Translations under genes and position numbers: made by a program
Part shown: piece by piece, positions 12,491 to 24,989 of the stretch
Position numbering within the stretch: position 1 is the first letter of the stretch
Layout: every line of letters starts with the position of its first letter
Notes under the pieces: generated by a model
What the model saw: the letters and a program-made list of their open reading frames with translations, nothing else
What the model was told of the DNA's origin: nothing
Databases searched by the model: none
Source: Tipula vernalis
Taxonomy: Eukaryota; Arthropoda; Insecta; Diptera; Tipulidae
Length of the DNA: 64,000 bases
Assembly (NCBI GenBank): GCA_958295665.1
Contig: OY282558.1
Location: 461,254,995-461,318,994, forward strand
Reading direction: 5' to 3'

Positions 12491-14792
12491 TCTAAGGCAA
12501 CGATTTATAAATGCTGATAATTGGTAAGGCTTCTTTAATAAATTTAATTAATGTAATTGAAAATATTGCTTCCGTTGTTTATCGATTTGGGCCGAAACTC
12601 TTTTATATTTTGTTCAGCAAAAATAAATATTTGGCCAAGCATATAAATAAAATGAAACTTAATTTTGAAAAAATATTTATTGATATGGCGTTCACCAAAA
12701 TTATGTATATCGGGTTGCCACGCGATTCTAACTATTGAAATTTTTTTAACAAATTAGATTGTGTCATTAAAATAAAGTGCATAATTGTTCCGGCAAAAAA
12801 TGCTGGTCAGTTCGGTCAACTTGAATAATTGGTCAGGCGTACTTAATAAAATATAAATAAAAATCTCCACACGTTCGTCTTTGTGCAAAAAAGATCACGT
12901 AATATTTTATGTACGTATGTATATCGTATACATTCAGAGAAATCAAATTAAAATTACTTCTCGTAAAAACATTAACAAGGAAAGAAAATATTAAGTATCT
13001 TATTATATTAAACGAAGCAATTTGATCTTGAAGATTTATTATGGTCATTTAGGGAAATTGTGAATTTTATAACTTTTGTTCAATTTCATGGTATCGCAAA
13101 AAGCGCGCGCTATAATTTACTATAATTACAATTTCTCAAATAAATTTTCGTCTACAACTTGAGTATTATTATCCATATACTAATCTCAAGCGATAGATGG
13201 AAAGTTTTCCCTAGAATATCCTGGTTGATTGATGTTTTATATGTTCGTACATACATCAGAATATTCCGAATACTAAACAAAAATTAACTTTAAACTTATA
13301 TCTTGAACACAATAAATTTTTTATATCTTTCGATCCAGCTTTGCAATAAAATGGGTATAATGGGTAATCAAAGAATTTAAAAGACAGTAAAAGTAAATCA
13401 AGCTCAAATATTATCAATCAAAATGTCTATACTCATACACAGCAAAAGCAATAAAAATTTCATACAAAAAGAGCTTTAAACCTAAAATATTTTTACCATG
13501 GGAGGAGACGATTTTGATGGTAAATTTTATCGACTTTTTTCTAAATCCTATATTGGTATGTATATACTTGTATGTATATGTGTTTGGTTGGGTAGATTGG
13601 TAAAATAAAAATATCGGTTTCGAACACGTACAATCTTCAATGAAAATATTTTGAACGTAAAAAGGATTTTGGTGTTATATGATTAATTAATTAATGTTTT
13701 TCCAATGAATTACAGAACACCCTAAGCAATTTAAAAACAAATTATTTTCTTAATCAAGCATAATAAAAATTCCACACAGTTTATGGAGGAAAAACCGCAC
13801 AAATATAAATTTGTTTTAAAACAGGTTATAAATAATTTATGAGTGAGAATCGTTCAACAAATAATTAAGGATTTAAAATATTTCTGCAGTGGTTTTGAAT
13901 TAATTAAAAAAGTAATCTGGTTTCTAATTAAGAGAATTTGGAATATGAATTCGCTAATTATGTTATACAAAGTTATACAAATATTCGTACGTATTTCAAA
14001 AAGATTTTTCAAGGAATCGATTTTATCTTCCAAATATTCTAAAGACATCTATCTATTCAATATGTGTTTTGTATGTATACAAATGTAAATAAGTAAATGC
14101 CTTTTTTAAATTATTATTGATGATTTATTTTTAGTGTATGGAGAATTGATTTTTTACAATTCTGATGTTAAGGTCAAATTCCCAAAAGCTCCATAATAAA
14201 TTTATTCTATTGAGTTTAACAATCTTTGGTGTTTTGATCATTAGTTGAATTTTGGTTGAAAAATAAATTCCGAAATGTATTTCTGAAAATTGTGTGATAT
14301 ACATACTTTATTATTATTCCAGTGCGGTTGTTGTAATTAAAGGTTTTTTTAGTACGTAAATAAATAAAAGCACATTAGAATGGTTTCCTTTATGCTTCAT
14401 GAATAATAAGTGCCTTTTGCTATACGAATCAATAGAAAATACTTTAGTTGAGAAAATGGAAAATTAATATATTATCAAAGGTAGGTGTATAAAAGGTTAA
14501 TAGGAAACGGAAATTTTGAAAGGTGTAGAATACACCAAATACCCACCCATAAGCGAAGGCTAGACAGTAATTATTTACTTGATTAGTTATTATTGAATTT
14601 ATCATAGAAATTCTAAATTGGTAACTTCTAAATTAAAACTAATTTCATTCTTTTAATAATTAATTTTTATTATCTTAATAGTTATACAACTAAAAATTGA
14701 CAGAAAAATTAAAAAATATTTAATTTTTCTTTTTGCATTGTTTAAATGGGAAAATTACAGATATCGAAGAATGTCGAACAGATCTCTATGTG
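12491..14792. other. AT-rich noncoding spacer
   Basis: Only short AT-rich open frames on both strands, none with a recognisable motif or supporting splice sites. I see no gene, RNA or transposon here. Confidence 0.6.
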
Positions 14793-14793
14793 T

Positions 14794-14801
14794 ATTTACG
14801 T
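14794..14801. repeat. Target-site duplication, left copy
   Basis: ATTTACGT directly abuts the left terminal inverted repeat. The identical 8 bases abut the right end at 18,172-18,179. A preceding T is also shared (14,793 and 18,171), making a 9-base duplication possible. Confidence 0.85.
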
Positions 14802-15059
14802 ATGGGTGTGAAGTTTTTCCCAAAATTCCCATTTTTATTTATGTGTTAGTTACACACTGTTAAATTGAATTCCAATTTGAAAAAATCTAGATTCCTATTG
14901 AAATGTTTAGTACTAAAAATGTAATTTTATTAAAAAATAGAAAAGAATCAAATTATAAATCAAGAATAAAAATTATTTCTGAATAAAAATTATTTCTGAA
15001 TTCCGGAATTTAGTCAGCTAATTTATTAACTAAATAAATGACCCTTTAGTATTTATGGC

Positions 15060-16510
15060 AAAATTGCGATTTGAAGATTAAAAGGTGGAAGAAATTTATT
15101 TCTGGGGACAGGGAATCCATCTTCAATTTGATGGATGGAGAATATATTCAGATTTCACGTGAACTATCAGAACCTGAGTCCAAATCTTCAACTTGATGGA
15201 TGGAGAATATATTCAGATGTCATGCGAACTATAAGAAACTGAGCCCAAATCTGTGACAAAGGGTGTTTTGCCTTTATCAATTTCAGTCAAAACGCAATTT
15301 AAAATTCGAAGATTAAATCGAAACACATTTATTTCTCTGGTTAGGCGATATCTTCATAGCTTGATATGTGTGGAATTTAATCAGCTATTTCGTGAACTAT
15401 CACAACTTGAGTCCAAATCTCTGAGAATGGCCGTTAATCGCATTATACCAATTTCATGCAAAACTGCAATTTGAAGTTAAAAAATCGAAGCACGTTTATT
15501 TCTCTGGTTAGGGGATACCTTTATAGCTTGATGGATAGGGAATTTAATCGACTATTTCGTGAACTATCACAACTTGAGTCCAAATCTCTGAAAATGGCCG
15601 TTAATGGCCTTTTATCAATTTCATGCAAAATCGCAAAATAGAACTCAAAAATTCGCAGTACATTTATTTCTCTGGTTAGGAGATACCTTATAGCTTAATG
15701 GATAGGGAATTTAATCGACTATTTCGTGAACTATCACAACTTGAGTCTAAATCTCTGAGAATGGCCGTTATGGGCCTTTTATCAATTTCATGCAAAATCG
15801 CAGTTTGAACTCAAAAATTCGCAGCACATTTATTTCTCTGGTTAGGGGATATGTTTATAGCTTGATGGATAGGGAATTTAATCGACTATTTCGTGAGTTA
15901 TCACAACTTGAGTCCAAATCTCTGAGAATGGCCGTTAATGGCCTTTTATCAATTTCATGTAAAATCGCAATTTGAACTCAAAAATTCGCAGTACATTTAT
16001 TTCTCTGGTTAGGAGATATGTTTATAGCTTGATGGATAGGGAATTTAATCGACTATTTCGTGAACTATCATAACTTGAGTCCAAATCTCTGAGAATGGCC
16101 GTTATGGGCCTTTTATCAATTTCATGCAAAATCGCAATTTGAACTCAAAAATTCGCAGCACATTTATTTCTCTGGTTACGGGATATCTTTATAGCTTGAT
16201 GGATTGGGAATTTAATCGACTATTTCGTGAACTATCACAACTTGAGTCCAAATCTCTAAGAATGGCCGTTAATGGCCTTTTATCAATTTCATGCAAAATC
16301 GCAATTTAAATACAAAAATTCGCAGCACATTTATTTCTCTGGTTAGGGGATATGTTTATAGCTTGATGGATAGGGAATTTAATCGACTATTTCGTGAGCT
16401 ATCACAACTTGAGTCCAAATCTCTGAGAATGGCCGTTATGGGCCTTTTATCAATTTCATGCAAAATGGCAATTTGAACTCAAAAATTCGCAGCACATTTA
16501 TTTCTCTGGT
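15060..16510 (+). repeat. Forward tandem array of a 167-bp unit
   Basis: A landmark CTCTGGTTAGG recurs with TTAGG (or TTACG) at 15,341, 15,508, 15,676, 15,842, 16,009, 16,176 and 16,343, i.e. steps of 166-168 bases. More diverged, truncated units lie outward at 15,060-15,300. Inner units are nearly identical and outer ones decayed, as expected if the inner part is homogenised or young. Each unit contains a chance 61-codon open frame, but the unit length is not a multiple of 3 and the frame does not continue from unit to unit, so the array is not coding. Confidence 0.95.
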
Positions 16511-17500
16511 TCCCTATCCATTAAGCTACAAAGGTATCTCCTAACCAGAGAAATAAATGTACTGCGAATTTTTGAGTTCAAATTGCGATTTTGCATGAAA
16601 TTGATAAAAGGCCATTAACGGCCTTTTCAGAGATTTGAACTCAAGTTGTGATAGTTCACGAAATAGACGATTAAATTCCCTATCCATAAAGCTATAAACG
16701 TATCCCCTAACCAGAGAAATAATTGTATTGCGAATTTTTATTGATAATAAATAAAAAATTGATAAAAGGCCATTAACGGCCATTCTCAGAGATTTGGACT
16801 CAAGTTGTGATAGTTCACGAAATAGTCGATTAAATTCCCTATCCATCAAGCTATAAACGTATCCCCTAACCAGAGAAATAAATGTGCTCCGAATTTTTAA
16901 GTTCAAATTGCGATTTTGCATGAAATTGATAAAAGGCCATTAACGGCCATTCTCAGAGATTTGGACTCAAGTTGTGATAGTTCACGAAATAGTCGATTAA
17001 ATTCCCTATCTTTTAAGCTATAAAGATATCCCGTAACCAGAGAAATAAATGTGCTGCGAATTTTTGAGTTCAAGTTGCGATTTTGCATGAAATTGATAAA
17101 AGGCCATTTACGGTCATTCTCAGAGATTTGGACTCAAATTGTGATAGTTCACGAAATAGTCGATTAAATTCCCTATCCATCAAGCTATAAACGTATCCCG
17201 TAACCAGAGAAATAAATATACTGCGAATTTTTGAGTTCAAATGACGATTTTGCATGAAATTGATAAAAGGCCATTAACGGCCATTCTCAGAGATTTGTAC
17301 TCAAGTTGTGATAGTTCACGAAATAGCTGATGAAATAGGCTATTATATTTTTTACCCTTCAAACTATGAACGTATCCCCTAACCAGAGAAATAAATGTGC
17401 GAAATTCGAATTTTAATCTTCAAATTGAGGTTTTATATGAAATTGGCCCAAGTCCATTAACACTTTTTGCGACAGATTAGAGTTCAGTTTCTACGGAATA
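16511..17500 (-). repeat. Reverse tandem array of the same 167-bp unit
   Basis: The complement landmark CTAACCAGAG (or GTAACCAGAG) occurs at 16,541, 16,707, 16,866, 17,033, 17,200 and 17,379, mostly 166-167 bases apart. One unit near 16,740-16,760 has lost about 8 bases through a local rearrangement, and the last step is 179. It faces the forward array with no spacer: the forward units stop at CTCTGGT and the reverse array starts at once with TCCCTATCCATTAAGC. Single strands could fold into a stem of about 1 kb. Confidence 0.95.
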
Positions 17501-18171
17501 CCTGAACAAATTCGCGACCTATTGAAGTATATTCATTGAAAAGTATTTTATAAACTAATTTTTTACTTAACATTTTTTTTGGTGTAACTTATTTTTTCTA
17601 TTGGACAGAAAATTGAATTCTTATTGGAACAAATTTATAATTTGTACTAAAACTTTGATGTTTATTTTAATGGTTCGGAACTTTGCTTTTATGTTTAGCA
17701 CATTGACATTTATCGGAATAGATCGATATGTACTAACAAAGTAAAATTAATTTAATATATTTAATTAAACTACTTCAATGTTCGGACTAAGCTAAACGAA
17801 ATAATCGTTCTGTTTTAATAAAACGCCTAATATGTTTGTTTTATTATTTTACTCTGTCGTGAAGATACAGAAATTCAGTAAAATAATGCACGGTAATAGC
17901 ACAAATTAACATAATATGTATTCATTTATGGTCCGAATCTTTATATTTTCTTACCAAAGTTTCAATTAAAATTATTTTCTTTTAATCCCTTGAATTTAAT
18001 CGAAATTTATTTTAATAACAAAACATTTATAGATAAATTCTGAATTCTTAACAGGGTACAACAAGCACCAACACATACCAAAATCAATGAGAATCCAATA
18101 GAATTTTGTTTATTCCAATAGGATTTGTATACATATATCTGGGAAAAAAATGGGAAAAACTTCACATCCAT

Positions 18172-18179
18172 ATTTACGT
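18172..18179. repeat. Target-site duplication, right copy
   Basis: ATTTACGT directly follows the right terminal inverted repeat and is identical to the left copy at 14,794-14,801. Confidence 0.85.
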
Positions 18180-18309
18180 TTAGAACTATTAAAAACCAAG
18201 CGATAATGAAATTGCCTTAAGTAATATCAATCGATTTTAAATCTTAGCATTAATTGCTCAATAACCATTTTTTTTAAATTTTTATTTAAATCGATAAAAA
18301 TTAAAATAC

Positions 18310-18780
18310 ATATGAAATACTTGTGATTTTGAAGGTTGAGATCCAGTTTTGTGCGTTATGTGGTATTAACAATGATATTATTTTAGCTGCAGTACATCGA
18401 ACAGAACTTTGTGAGCTTTAAAGTTTACAAAAAGCTTACACCAAACACGATTAAATTGTCTTAAGTAACAATCTAAACAAGTCGAAGGTTTCTAAATAAA
18501 CTTTTTCCACTAAATTTTCATTTAAACCAGTGTAATATTTTGATGTTGACCAAATCTTTAAATGAGACGTTGCTGTTGATAGATCTATTAAATATTTAAA
18601 TATTTGTGATTTGCAGGTTGAGATCCATTATGATGCGTTGTATAGTAATAAAAATACAATCATTTTAGAAGTAGAACTTCGTACAGAGCTTTCGAGCTAT
18701 TAAGTTTAGAAAAAGCTTTAACCGAGCAACGATTAAATTGTTGTTATTGTCAAATAAAATTCATGTGCAATATATAGTCA
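18310..18780 (+). repeat. R250 dispersed repeat, two tandem copies
   Basis: GGTTGAGATCCA occurs at about 18,334 and again at about 18,617, giving a unit of roughly 283 bases. Each copy continues through an ATTTTAG...GTAC block, the GAGCTTTAAAGTTTA / AAAAAGCT core and ACGATTAAATTGT. The first copy is the closest match to the one at 232-430. It lies just outside the foldback element but is not part of its inverted repeats. Confidence 0.6.
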
Positions 18781-21700
18781 AATTCAGCCAATTGCTTGTG
18801 CTTAATCTTGCATTAATTTAATAATAAAATAATAAATTAACCATTTTACATAAATACACGCACATATATGCTTAAACTAGCATAAAAAATAATATAACCT
18901 AAATTCACACAATCATGAGATACGTGGAAAAATACAATAATCGCTTCCATAAATCCTGAAAATGATTTACCCAATTTCAACAAACAATTTTTAAGCATTC
19001 AACCATTAAACCTTTTAAAAGTATAAAAATGGTTTAGTTATATATTTTAAAACGATTATCTGTTTTTTTCCTTCTATAATCCTTTAAATAATAATAATAA
19101 CCTAAGGATCTATCAATTTTTCAACGAACAAAAACCTTTTTCTGTTTTTTTGTTCCTTATTCAAATTTTATTTTTGGTAATGTAACCATGTTTTGACTAT
19201 ACATACGTAACAATATGTAACATAAATAGTTTTTTATGAGGATCATGATTTAGTATTATTTATAGTTCTTAAACTGTTATTACATGACGAATTAAATAAT
19301 CTACAATCTGACAAAAAATAATAACACTAACCCACATTTTTACTACAAGCAATAATCATATTTATAAAATGTTATCTGTTAACATGCGTTCATAGTACGA
19401 CAGTAAGAATTTAACTAAACGAAATATTTGTATTTTATATGACTGCGGATTGAGTGGAAATTCTGTATGAAATGCGCATGTATGTTTATTGCAAAAGTCT
19501 TCATTTATATGTTGAGTCAAAATTAAATCATACAAATTGCCCCTTTAAATATATGATAAAAAATACTCATCATTATTGTGTGACGCTTTTATCCATTTTG
19601 CTTCATTACTATAATAATAAGTAAGTGTACTCTCTTGTCACATTTGTAGATTTTTTACATTTCAATAATATGAACAAAAAATTAAATAACCATTCATCTC
19701 ACAAATACCACAAAATTTTGGTTCCAAATTGGTAACAACAACCACATTTATAAAATGGGTCTTTTTTATTAGATTGAAGTGAACATTTATAGTAATTCAG
19801 CTTAGTAGGATATTCGATTTTTTGTGGAATTTTTGGATTGGTTTAAAAATTGCATAATATGTGGTATTCGTAATAATGATTTTGAGAATAGATTGTTTTA
19901 CTCAATACTCGAGCTGAATCGAAGTCCAAAATTAGGTTAGAATTTAGTTAAGATATGTGCGAATAATGGATAATTTTCCGAAACTAATTTTAGCCACAGA
20001 ACTGTAGTACCTAATTTGCAAATATTCTTAAATTTGTGAACAAAAGCGATATGTAAATAGACTAAATTTAGGTTAACTGAGGTGATCAGGAACTGTTGGA
20101 CTATTCAAGATTCAGGCAGTGTTGAATGTCGATTTTTTGTTACCAAAATAGTATAATGTTTGGGTTATTTTTACGAATCATTTTTTATTAATTACAAAAT
20201 GTTTATAAATAGAATAAAATTCATTTTAAATTTGTAAAACTCAATTTCGACTAATTTGCCTCTTGATTAAAATAAGTTGAAAGGACGTTTGTGAACACTA
20301 AAAACGATTAAAATCCGTAAAAATTCTAAAAGTTTATAGTTATCGAAAATGCAGAACATCTTAGATAACATTAATATTTGTAGTTTTATTGCAAAATTAG
20401 CCAATTTGGAAGTCATAAAGTTAATAACAATCATTTTAATTTGTCAATGTTTCAACTTAGAGAAATTGTGAAAGAAATTTCCAAACCGGTAGCTAAACAA
20501 TCAGCATTCATTCATGAGGAATTCTCCAGAGTTCAAAAAATTAAAAATTCGTACCGAAAAATTTAGATTGCCAGAATATGTTTGACCCTCGAAAACACAA
20601 TAGGCCATTTTGATGCTTATACTACATAGATGAGCTAAATAAAGAGAATGCCACGAAAAATCGTTTTTGAATCACATTTTACCGGAGTATTTCGACTAAG
20701 GAAGGTTAACAGAATCCTTATATATTCGAGCTGGGTACCCACAACAATTGAACCGAAATGATACCAGCAATTTCGTTAACAGAACCGTGAATAGGAAAAA
20801 ATACGAAATAAGAGAGGAAAAATAAAGCAATAAGTAAAACAGTCGGAGGAAGCGAAGAAAGGGAGACTGAAATTATTATGACTATGCAAGTAAGATATCG
20901 AAGCAAAATCAAGAAGAATGTTCTGAATATTTAAGGTTAAAATTGTATCGCGAGTTACCCTGCAATATAGGAAGCAATGCTATTTCTTAAATTATTTATG
21001 TATATTCTCAATGGAATATTTTGCATAGTTATATATTTTTCAAAGCTGAGAGAAAGTAAAGGAAGAAGAATCCTCGACCACCCAAAGAAAGGCTAGAAGT
21101 TCCTCTGATCAAATCGAAAAAAATTCGAACCGAAAGCTTCAAATACCGAAATCAAATCTGTACGTCGTTTCAACAGGGAAAAACGTCCTATTGAAACTAG
21201 GCGTAAAAATGAGAAATTAGGCTAGTTATGTTGCCACTCTCGTAATCATCTGGAGTGACCAGAATAGATTCATTCTGAACTCAAAATATCATTTATTAAA
21301 GATAATTCCAGGAAACAACGGATATCCATGGCCGAGATATGAGATCGGAAGGCCCCTGAGGTTATATTAAAATAGGATGCTGCGTAAAACTGTAATGAAA
21401 AAATGTTTTTGCCTGTTTCGGCTCTGCCCCCCGTAAGTTGAAATATAAAAGTTCCGACAGGAAGAAGCAGGCTGTATGTCATTCCAGAAAATATTGTAAT
21501 GCGGACCCATATGAACATATCAGACATGAAGAAGTATGGTCAGGTGCTCACCAAAACTTTGGGCGGGCCCATGGGAAAGCTAGGAATAATTCTTTCGTAT
21601 TTCCTCTTCCAAAGATATCTTCATAGTAGCAGGATGGTGGATGCGCTAGTAGAACTTATCAAGTGAGACTAGATAAAGGCACATACCTGTTAATCTAAGT

Positions 21701-23870
21701 GAACAATATACGATCTGAGGTTAAAGAAACCGGAAATTAATCACCATTTCTCGAATTGTAAAATTTTCATAATTCCGCTACTTTCTTTATGTTTTGTATA
21801 ACAAATGAGTAACGCCTTCTTCAAAATGTGACGACGGGAATATAACGAGGTAAATGCCAATTTGGCAAATTCAATTAACAAAACAATAAAAACCTAAAAC
21901 AAGTTGACATTCTAGAATATTTCATTTATTTCTTGCGGTTCCCTATCGAAAATCGTGCATCAATGTAATGGTCAAGCAAGATTTCTGAGGTTGAATATCT
22001 TATAAATTCACCAACAAGGAGCAGTTCTACTTTATAATAATCCGGCATAATTATTACACAAACACAACAGGAACAATATTGTTCCTGTTGCTTAGGTTCA
22101 GAAATTAGGCTACACATAGCAGAACGGCAGTTTAGGTGGTAGCGGTTGCTGGACTAACAAAACATTTATTTCGGTTGTTAGAAGTGGTGAGACAATTTTG
22201 AAGAGCATTCTGCGGGACGGAATGCTTATCGAGCAGGCGACATTGTTGAGTAATCTAATACAGATTTATTTATCCAAATCCCACTGTTCACAAACCTTTG
22301 TCGCCAATAATGGTAAGCTTTAAGGAACTGTGAACTATTACCTAAATAGACAAAGTTTTCACATTACATCAAAGCAAAACTTAAACCAAATTAAGCATAT
22401 TTGCTACCAACCAATTTAACAGACATCTCAGCGCCATTGAAAAAGCCATAACAATACCACAGTTTCAATTCCAAAGGTCATAATTACATTGAAACAAGTG
22501 TTCCGTTATAAACAATAAACAATTATTTATGAGAAAAGTTGTACAAAATATTCCTGTTAAACAAAGCGATGTTCTGTCTTCTTGTATAATACACTTATAA
22601 ACAAATGGTTTCCCATCCCATACGCCCATACGACTAAAATGGATATGAAAATCTGAATAGCAAGTAGGAAACAGTAATCGTATATACACAAAACTTTTAT
22701 CTAAATGAATTCAATATTTATAACCTGCTTGGTGTGTGTATATGCTTTGTACTATTTTAGTGGATAGTTTACACTACTTTTATGTGGTTAGTTTATTGCT
22801 GTTGTAACACCATAATAGTTTATTGTTTAGTTATTTTGTATAGAGCAATAAAAGCTGTAATAATTTAATTGAATTTACACATTTACAAACGTACGATAAG
22901 TATAAGTATTTTATGGGTTGTTTCAATTTTAGTACTCATATAGAAAAATATTTAGTTGCCTTTAAAAAGAACGCCTCTATATATTACAATCAGCATAACT
23001 TGTTTTTTCAGCTGAATAAACAAACAAATAATTATTCAAAAAGCGTATTTTCGGACAAAAGACCCGATTTATATATTGTAACATTAGGAAATTTCGCCAA
23101 AAGCTCATTACATTTTTAGGTCACGAATTTTCATTTTTTTTTTTTCGATTTTTTCGTTTTTTAATAATTTTGTGACGATTATCTTGTTTACCGGAAAAGG
23201 AAGATGTTATCTATATTTGCGCGCTTGTGTGGTTTTGATATGAATCGTTTCTACAAGAGCTTAAATCGATTTTTCTTTTTAATCCAAACGTAATTTGCAT
23301 TAATTAAAGTATGTATATTACAATAAAGAATTCCATTAAAATTCAATTAGATTTGGACAAATAAAGTTTTATTTTTATTTTATTTTTGGAAAATCTTCTG
23401 TTTTCCATCAACTTTGATTATTCTTTGGTTTTGAAATAAAATGTAGAGAAAAACAGTTAAAAATTTATGGATCTTTATCTTTCCAGTTTTAATTTGAATT
23501 TAATGAGAATACTTTTTATAATCTCTTTAAGATTAAAGTTTTATTTGGGTGAGGACTGGGGAGGGGGTGGGCTGTTGTGGCTATAAAATTGTTAATTATT
23601 ATATCCGATTGGGATAGTTCTCATGTCATTTATAAACCAGTAAAATTTATCGTTCAATAAAAATCTTTTTTATTTCCTTTTGGGGTACCGAATTGTTGAG
23701 TGATGCATGGATTTTTAAAGAAAATATATCGGTCGATTAAATATTGAACACTCGATAATTCAAAGGTTAAGAATTACTTTCTGGATATAGGTTATGCTTA
23801 AAATCGCTTAATTTATTTATTTATTTTAAAAGAGAAAATTTTAAGTTTTAGATTTAAGTATTTTAATAAC
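18781..23870. other. AT-rich noncoding stretch
   Basis: No gene is supported. A slightly GC-richer part at about 20,700-22,450 has short open frames on both strands without recognisable motifs, and may be decayed mobile DNA. A 26-base perfect palindrome at 22,065-22,090 is listed separately. The remainder is AT-rich with no structure I can name. Confidence 0.55.
22065..22090. repeat. 26-bp perfect palindrome
   Basis: The half-site CAACAGGAACAAT is followed at once by its exact reverse complement. The centre AACAATATTGTT contains two opposed ACAAT motifs, the core bound by SOX-type HMG proteins (known biology). Any binding here is inference. It could equally be a chance hairpin or the joint of a small inverted duplication. 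Confidence 0.75.
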
Positions 23871-24965
23871 ATGTCCATTTTGTATGAAATTTCTAATGAA
23901 ACGAGTGTTATATTATGTTGTTGTCAAAATCCTTAATCAGACATGATTGTTGTAAAATATATTTAAATTTTATAGGTATTCTTTAAATTTTGTTGACCTC
24001 TGTTTGGTTTTTACAATAATGCTAGTCATTTATTGAGCATTCTTAAGAGCTTTAAAACTTTTGGTTTAGAAGAAGTTTAAATCAAACAACAATCGAATTT
24101 TCTTAAGTGACACTTTAATACGTTCCAGACTCTTGCTTTCTTTTTTATTTTTCATCAAATTTTCAATGAATTCATTGTGATATTTAGTTGTTGTGAAAAT
24201 TAGAAAAGACACGTTTTTGCTGTCTAATATATTTAAATTTTAACCATAATATTGTTTAATTATAGAGCATTGTTCAGAGCTTTCGAGCTTTAGTTTTACA
24301 TTTACAAAAACTAAAACTAAGCAACGACTAAATTCTCTTAAGAGTTACTTTATGCAAGTAATTTTGGTTTCACATTCTACAATTTTTATTAATTACGAAC
24401 TTTGTATCGAATTTTCAATGAAATCAGTGTGATATTTTGTTGTTGTCAAAATGATTAATGACACGTTGTTGTTGTCAAATTTATTTAAATTTTAGAGGTT
24501 GAGCTAAATTTTTAAATCATATTTGCATTTAACAATAATCTTGTTTAGTTACAGTTGCTCCGAGCTTTTAGAGCTTTTAGTTTAAAAAAGTTGAATTCAA
24601 ACAACGATTATATTCTAACTGGTGACACATTAGGTTAATTATCAATATTTTTTAATATTTTAATGAAACCAGTACCATATTTTGACGTTGTCAAAATGAT
24701 AAATCAGGCGATGTTGCAGGCAAAAATATTTAAATTTATATATTTTAGATTTTGGAAGGTCACTTGCATTTTTAAATCATATTTCGTTTTAATAATAATT
24801 TTGTTTAATTCTGCTTTCTGAGGTTTTAGGACTAGAAAAAGCCACGATTAAAATGTTTTTAGTGTTACTATAAATTTTTCGGTTTCAGTTTCTGACTGTT
24901 TTTATTATTTTTCATTAATTTTCAATGAATCCACTGTGATGTAAAAACCAAGAATGTAGGTCAAC
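23870..24965 (+). repeat. R250 dispersed repeat, about four tandem copies
   Basis: Cores resembling GAGCTTT...AAAAAGYT occur at about 24,049, 24,281, 24,564 and 24,810. Each is followed by an ACRAYTAAAT block, TTTTCAATGAAWTCAGTGTGAT and TTGTTGTTGTCAAAATGAT, then by an ATATTTAAATTTTAGAGGTTGAG joint leading into the next copy. Unit length varies between roughly 230 and 285 bases. This is the best place in the window to read the consensus. Confidence 0.7.
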
Positions 24966-24989
24966 TTCTAAAATTCAAAAATATTAATT

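Larger units (their letters stand above)
14802..18171. mobile_element. Foldback (long inverted repeat) DNA transposon
   Basis: The ends are inverted copies: the left begins ATGGGTGTGAAGTTTTTCCC and the right, read in reverse complement, begins ATGGATGTGAAGTTTTTCCC. Further homology continues inward, for example TATGTGTTRGT followed by CTGTTAA in both arms. The element is flanked by a perfect direct repeat ATTTACGT (14,794-14,801 and 18,172-18,179); if the outer T belongs to the target, the duplication is 9 bases (TATTTACGT). The interior is two opposed tandem arrays of a 167-bp unit meeting near 16,510, close to the midpoint. No transposase is encoded, so it must be mobilised by another element. 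An 8-9 bp duplication fits foldback, hAT or P-type transposases. I do not recognise the end sequence. Confidence 0.9.

Noticed and set aside
15253..17255. A series of similar 61-residue open frames, on plus then minus strand, as a tandem gene family
   Set aside because: They translate the 167-bp repeat unit of the foldback element. The unit is not a multiple of 3, the frames overlap their neighbours, and both strands are equally 'coding' because the array is inverted.
15060..17500. CRISPR-like or centromeric satellite array
   Set aside because: There are no unique spacers, and the array is short, inverted and enclosed by transposon ends with a target-site duplication.
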